From positions 1 to 7,902 of the forward strand of contig JAEHDO010000372.1 in the NCBI GenBank assembly GCA_016880375.1: DNA of 7,902 nucleotides, given 5' to 3'. Positions 5,297-7,902 of this stretch are shown here, piece by piece. This stretch comes from Betaproteobacteria bacterium (GTDB taxonomy: Bacteria; Pseudomonadota; Gammaproteobacteria; Burkholderiales; Rhodocyclaceae). The translations under genes were made by a program, and so were the position numbers. A model generated the notes under the pieces. The model saw nothing but the letters and a program-made list of their open reading frames with translations, was not told the DNA's origin and searched no databases. Position 1 is the first letter of the stretch; the number at the start of each line of letters is the position of its first letter.

Positions 5297-5803
5297 ATGC
5301 GCCATATTGCCTGTTTATTGCTAATCGCCTTCTGCGGCGCTGCCTGGGCCCAGGACGGCAAGGTCTACAAGATCGTCAATCCCGATGGCAGCGTGACCTA
5401 TACGGACAAGCCGCCTGCCGGCAAGGGGGCGGGAGTGCGTGAGCTTTCCCCCGCGCCGGCCACCTCCGGCGTTCAGGTGATGGACCCGGGCAAGGTCCAG
5501 GAAGTGAATACGCGTATCAAGGCCAATCTCGAGGAGAGGGACAAGCGCGCGCTCGAGGAACAGCGCGCGCGGGAGAAACTGCGCGAGGCGGAACGGGCCA
5601 AGGAAGCAGGTGCCGAGCCTCTGGAGGGCGAGCGGACCGGTACTGCCCCGAGGAAGGTTATAGGGAAGGATGGAAAGCCGGTCACAAAAGGGGACGGGAC
5701 GCCTGTCACAATCCAGCGCGGCCGGCTCAACGAGGAGTACGACGAACGCCAGAGACAACTGGACGAGGATATCGACAAGGCGCGCAGGTCGGCGAGGGAA
5801 TAG
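5297..5803 (+). CDS. DUF4124 domain-containing secreted protein (copy 1)
   Basis: This 168-residue protein has a signal peptide (MRHI, hydrophobic core, cleavage likely after A-W-A18). Directly after it comes a DUF4124 motif (about 19-40), QDGKVYKIVNPDGSVTYTDK, followed by Pro-Pro. DUF4124 domains are common at the start of periplasmic proteins in beta- and gammaproteobacteria, and their role is unknown to me. Residues about 66-104 are rich in Glu, Arg, Lys and Ala and probably form a long helix or coiled coil. A middle segment (119-140) has repeated K-D-G-K-P-V-T / G-D-G-T-P-V-T units. The C-terminal 25 residues are again charged and helical. ATG 5297 is chosen because AAGGAG lies seven bases upstream (5284-5289). 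A GTG at 5273 is in frame but would overlap that site and lengthen the signal peptide. The gene sits 70 bases after amtB and directly abuts its paralogue. Confidence 0.82.
   Translation: MRHIACLLLIAFCGAAWAQDGKVYKIVNPDGSVTYTDKPPAGKGAGVRELSPAPATSGVQVMDPGKVQEVNTRIKANLEERDKRALEEQRAREKLREAERAKEAGAEPLEGERTGTAPRKVIGKDGKPVTKGDGTPVTIQRGRLNEEYDERQRQLDEDIDKARRSARE
5348..5413 (+). repeat. Duplicated DUF4124 coding segment (second copy 5891-5956)
   Basis: Bases 5348-5413 and 5891-5956 align without gaps over 66 bases with 58 identities, including a 22-base exact match (5364-5385 and 5907-5928). Both encode the post-signal DUF4124 motif of adjacent genes. Outside this segment the two genes diverge strongly. 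This indicates an old tandem duplication with selection on the motif, or later gene conversion limited to it. Confidence 0.8.
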
Positions 5804-6322
5804 ATGATTCTCGGATCCCTGCTACCCAATACGTCTTATATGCGCTGCCTGGCCATTCTGGCATTGTCTTGCCTGGCGGCGACGACGTTCGCCCAGGACG
5901 GAAAAATCTACAAGATCGTCAATCCCGACGGCAGCGTGAGCTATTCGGACCGGCCGCCCAGCAGCAAGGGCGCCAGCGCGCGGGAGCTGGAGCTGGGGCC
6001 GGGATCTTCCGGCATCCGGCCCATCACGCCGGAAGAGGTGGAGGAGGCCAATGCCCGGGCCAAGGCGCGCCTGGAGGAAATGGAGCGGGAGCGCCAGCAG
6101 GCCGCGCAGAGGACGAAAGAAGAGGAGAAGGCAGCCGAAAAGCCCCCCGAGGAAGTCTATGTCCCTGCCGCAGGGGATCCGTGGATGTATCCCCGCCCGC
6201 GTCCCCGTCCGCGACCCCTGCCTAGCGATGGCCGTGTCGACCGGAAGGGCACACCCGGCAAGGCTGCCAAGGGAAACCGCGCCCCCCCTGAGCCGCCGCC
6301 TGCTGCGGACATGCGGAAATAG
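5804..6322 (+). CDS. DUF4124 domain-containing secreted protein (copy 2)
   Basis: This 172-residue paralogue of the preceding gene has a signal peptide (cleavage likely after T-T-F-A30), the DUF4124 motif at 31-52 (QDGKIYKIVNPDGSVSYSDR then PP), a Glu/Arg/Ala-rich helical or coiled-coil segment at about 76-113, and a different C-terminus: a P-R dipeptide run (130-138) and a Pro/Lys-rich tail. The function is unknown. The basic, proline-rich tail could contact the cell wall or another polyanion, which is inference only. Two starts are possible. ATG 5804 follows the previous stop directly (TAG-ATG) and has GAGG six bases upstream. ATG 5840 has no Shine-Dalgarno but gives MRCLAILALS, aligning with the MRHIACLLLI start of copy 1. 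I kept the first for its ribosome site. Abutting genes imply co-transcription and probably translational coupling. The stop is 33 bases from the convergent dsbC stop. Confidence 0.8.
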   Translation: MILGSLLPNTSYMRCLAILALSCLAATTFAQDGKIYKIVNPDGSVSYSDRPPSSKGASARELELGPGSSGIRPITPEEVEEANARAKARLEEMERERQQAAQRTKEEEKAAEKPPEEVYVPAAGDPWMYPRPRPRPRPLPSDGRVDRKGTPGKAAKGNRAPPEPPPAADMRK

Positions 6323-6355
6323 TCAGTTGCTGCGATGCGGTGCCAGGGGCGGGGA

Positions 6356-7060
6356 CTACTTGATCTGCGCCAGTTTCTGCTCGAGCTGAGCAACCGGAAT
6401 GGCGCCGGGAATGCGCTCGCCGCTGGAGAGAATGATGGTCGGCGTGCCGCGGATATTGTATTTCTGGGCAAGCGCCAGGACCTTCTCGATCGGCGCATCA
6501 CAGGTGCCGGCGGCGGGCACCGAGTTGTTCACCATGAGGTCGTTCCATGCCTTGCTGCGGTCGGCGGCGCACCACACCGCCCGCGATTTCTCGGCGGAAT
6601 CCCGCGACAGGATCGGCAGCAGGAAGGTATAGACGGTGACGTGGTTCATGCCCTGCATTTCCTTCGCCAGCTTTTTGCAATAGCCGCAGTTCGGGTCCTC
6701 GAAGGTGACGATGACGCGCTTGCCGTCGCCGCGGACCGTCTTCACAGCGAGTTCCAGCGGCAGGTCGGAAAACTTGATGGCGGAGAGCTTGTTCAGTCGC
6801 TCCTGCGTCAGGTTGGTCCGCGTCTTCGTGTCGATGATGCTGCCGTCGATGAGCAGGCTGACCTTCTCGTCGGTATAGTAGATTTCGTTGCCGGACTGGA
6901 TTTCGTAGAGGCCGAGCAGGTTGGTTTTTTTCACCCCATCGACTTTGCCGCCCAGCCAGGCTTCGACGGCTTTCTTGACGGAGGCTTCGTCGGCCCGGGC
7001 GGCGCCGGTGGCGAGCAGCAGGATAGCCAGGCCGGTGCAAGAAATAAGTTGCTTGAACAT
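6356..7060 (-). CDS. dsbC: Thiol:disulfide interchange protein DsbC
   Basis: DsbC is the periplasmic dimeric disulfide isomerase that corrects wrongly paired cysteines in exported proteins and is kept reduced by DsbD. The 234-residue product has a signal peptide (cleavage likely after A-R-A23), an N-terminal dimerisation domain (about 24-85) including the conserved L50-Y-E-I-Q-S-G-N-E-I-Y-Y-T-D pattern, a linker helix, and a thioredoxin-like domain. Its active site is C125-G-Y-C128 in F-E-D-P-N-C-G-Y-C-K-K, and the cis-proline is P207 in R-G-T-P-T. C164 and C187 correspond to the structural disulfide of E. coli DsbC. Length is normal for the family. ATG 7058-7060 has GGAG about five bases upstream (minus strand, 7066-7069). 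The gene begins 22 bases after the stop of the UbiH-family gene, so the two probably share a transcript. Confidence 0.95.
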   Translation of the reverse strand: MFKQLISCTGLAILLLATGAARADEASVKKAVEAWLGGKVDGVKKTNLLGLYEIQSGNEIYYTDEKVSLLIDGSIIDTKTRTNLTQERLNKLSAIKFSDLPLELAVKTVRGDGKRVIVTFEDPNCGYCKKLAKEMQGMNHVTVYTFLLPILSRDSAEKSRAVWCAADRSKAWNDLMVNNSVPAAGTCDAPIEKVLALAQKYNIRGTPTIILSSGERIPGAIPVAQLEQKLAQIK

Positions 7061-7082
7061 GATGTCTCCGAGAGGGTTGGGG

Positions 7083-7902
7083 TCAGCCGAGCGCGTAGCG
7101 CACCAGCATGTTGCGTAGGACAGGCAGGCTGTCGGTGAGGTTCAATCCGAGGTTGCGCAGGGCGGCCAGGGCCGGGTAACGCGGCCGGAACAGCCTTTGC
7201 AGTCCATGCGTAGCCCATTGTATCAGGGCGACTTCCTCGGCCCGGGCGCGTTCGTAGCGCCGCAGCGCCCGCCGGTCGCCGCAGTCGCGGTGCTCCGGCA
7301 GGTCGAGCAGGGCATGCGCCAGTTCGCGCGCGTCGAGGAAGCCGAGGTTGATGCCGTGGCCGGAGAGGGGGTGGATGGCGTGGGCGGCGTCGCCGATGAG
7401 CGCCAGCCTCGGCGCGACGATGCGGGGGACTTGCATCAGCCGCAGCGGGAAGGCGGCCGGCGGGGTGAGCAGTTTCAGTACGCCGAGCCGGTGGCCGCCG
7501 GCAGCGGCGATGCGGCGGCAAAAGGTGTCGGCAGTCATGCCGAGCAATTCGTGGGCACGGGCGTCCGGCGTCGACCAGACGATTGAAATGCGATTGCCCG
7601 GCAGCGGCAGCCAGGCCAGCACGCCGTCTTCGCGGAACCACTGGAAGGCGGTGTGGTGATGCGGCTGATCGCATGCGAAATTGGCTACCACGCCCATCTC
7701 GCCGTAGAGAAGTGTGTCGGCCTGCAGTCCGGCCTGCGCGCGCACCCAGGAATCGGCACCGTCGGCGCCCACCAGCAGCTTTGCCTCCAGCGTCTCGCCG
7801 GAAGTCAGTCCCAGCAGGACGGCGTCTTCGCGCACATCGAGCTGCTGCGGCTGCGCCGGGCAGAACAGCCTGAGATCGCCCTGTCGCTTGACGCCTTCCC
7901 AC
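7083..7902 (-). CDS. UbiH/UbiF/COQ6-family FAD-dependent hydroxylase (5' end outside window)
   Basis: This is a flavoprotein aromatic hydroxylase of the family that adds ring hydroxyls during ubiquinone synthesis, acting on the cytoplasmic membrane face with NAD(P)H and O2. The frame is open from the window edge, reading WEGVKRQGDLRLFCP at the visible start, and ends at 7083, giving 272 residues. The N-terminal FAD-binding G-x-G-x2-G motif lies outside the window. Visible are the DG motif G45-A-D-G-A-D-S-W-V-R54 and the second FAD motif G170-D-A-A-H-A-I-H-P178 followed by G-H-G-I-N-L-G, both diagnostic of this superfamily. An in-frame GTG at 7833-7835 is internal and not the start. Which ring position it hydroxylates (UbiH, UbiF, UbiI or UbiM type) cannot be decided from this part, so no symbol is given. 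dsbC follows after 22 bases. Confidence 0.88.
   Translation of the reverse strand, partial: WEGVKRQGDLRLFCPAQPQQLDVREDAVLLGLTSGETLEAKLLVGADGADSWVRAQAGLQADTLLYGEMGVVANFACDQPHHHTAFQWFREDGVLAWLPLPGNRISIVWSTPDARAHELLGMTADTFCRRIAAAGGHRLGVLKLLTPPAAFPLRLMQVPRIVAPRLALIGDAAHAIHPLSGHGINLGFLDARELAHALLDLPEHRDCGDRRALRRYERARAEEVALIQWATHGLQRLFRPRYPALAALRNLGLNLTDSLPVLRNMLVRYALG

Noticed and set aside
6323..6355. A bidirectional terminator in the 33-base gap between the convergent DUF4124 and dsbC genes
   Set aside because: No stem with a T-run on either strand could be found there.
6335..7138. A 267-codon plus-strand frame across dsbC
   Set aside because: It is antisense to a complete DsbC with signal peptide, CGYC site and Shine-Dalgarno. 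The product has no recognisable domain.

Overview
The window is a GC-rich bacterial chromosome segment made almost entirely of core genes packed at short spacing. Gene content and order (zapD-yacG, a Nudix/thiamine-synthase-like fusion beside a DUF815 ATPase, mltA, amtB, two DUF4124 proteins, dsbC, a UbiH-family hydroxylase) suggest a betaproteobacterium, probably near the Rhodocyclales. That placement is inferred from recognised families, not from a search. I see no rRNA, tRNA, insertion sequence, CRISPR array, phage gene or toxin-antitoxin pair.

Layout. (1) Bases 1-805, plus strand: the 3' part of zapD (Z-ring bundling) and yacG (zinc protein, gyrase inhibitor). (2) Bases 796-2603, minus strand: a DUF815 AAA+ ATPase followed by a Nudix hydrolase fused to a ThiE/TenI-like domain. 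The two genes overlap by GTGA, and an A-AAA-AAG slippery heptamer lies immediately before the ATPase stop. The fusion gene ends tail to tail with yacG, overlapping it by 10 bases. (3) Bases 2647-3852, plus strand: mltA, an outer-membrane lytic transglycosylase lipoprotein, divergent from the ATPase gene, with an extended -10 promoter in the short gap. (4) Bases 3853-5226: an ordered nitrogen-control region (two NtrC-type dyads, an IHF-type site, a sigma-54 -24/-12 promoter, a Shine-Dalgarno) and the ammonium transporter amtB. (5) Bases 5297-6322, plus strand: two tandem, duplicated DUF4124 secreted proteins. (6) Bases 6356-7902, minus strand: dsbC and, upstream in the same transcription direction, a UbiH/COQ6-family FAD hydroxylase cut by the window edge.

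How the genes work together. Most neighbours are functionally independent: division, DNA supercoiling, nucleotide-pool cleaning, wall turnover, ammonium uptake, periplasmic disulfide repair and quinone synthesis. Two points stand out. The amtB control region has every element of an NtrC/IHF/sigma-54 promoter in the expected order and spacing. The ATPase/Nudix-TenI pair has a junction that could allow translational coupling or a -1 frameshift fusion, and its ThiE-like half lacks several residues expected of a working thiamine phosphate synthase. No wholly new multi-gene system is evident.
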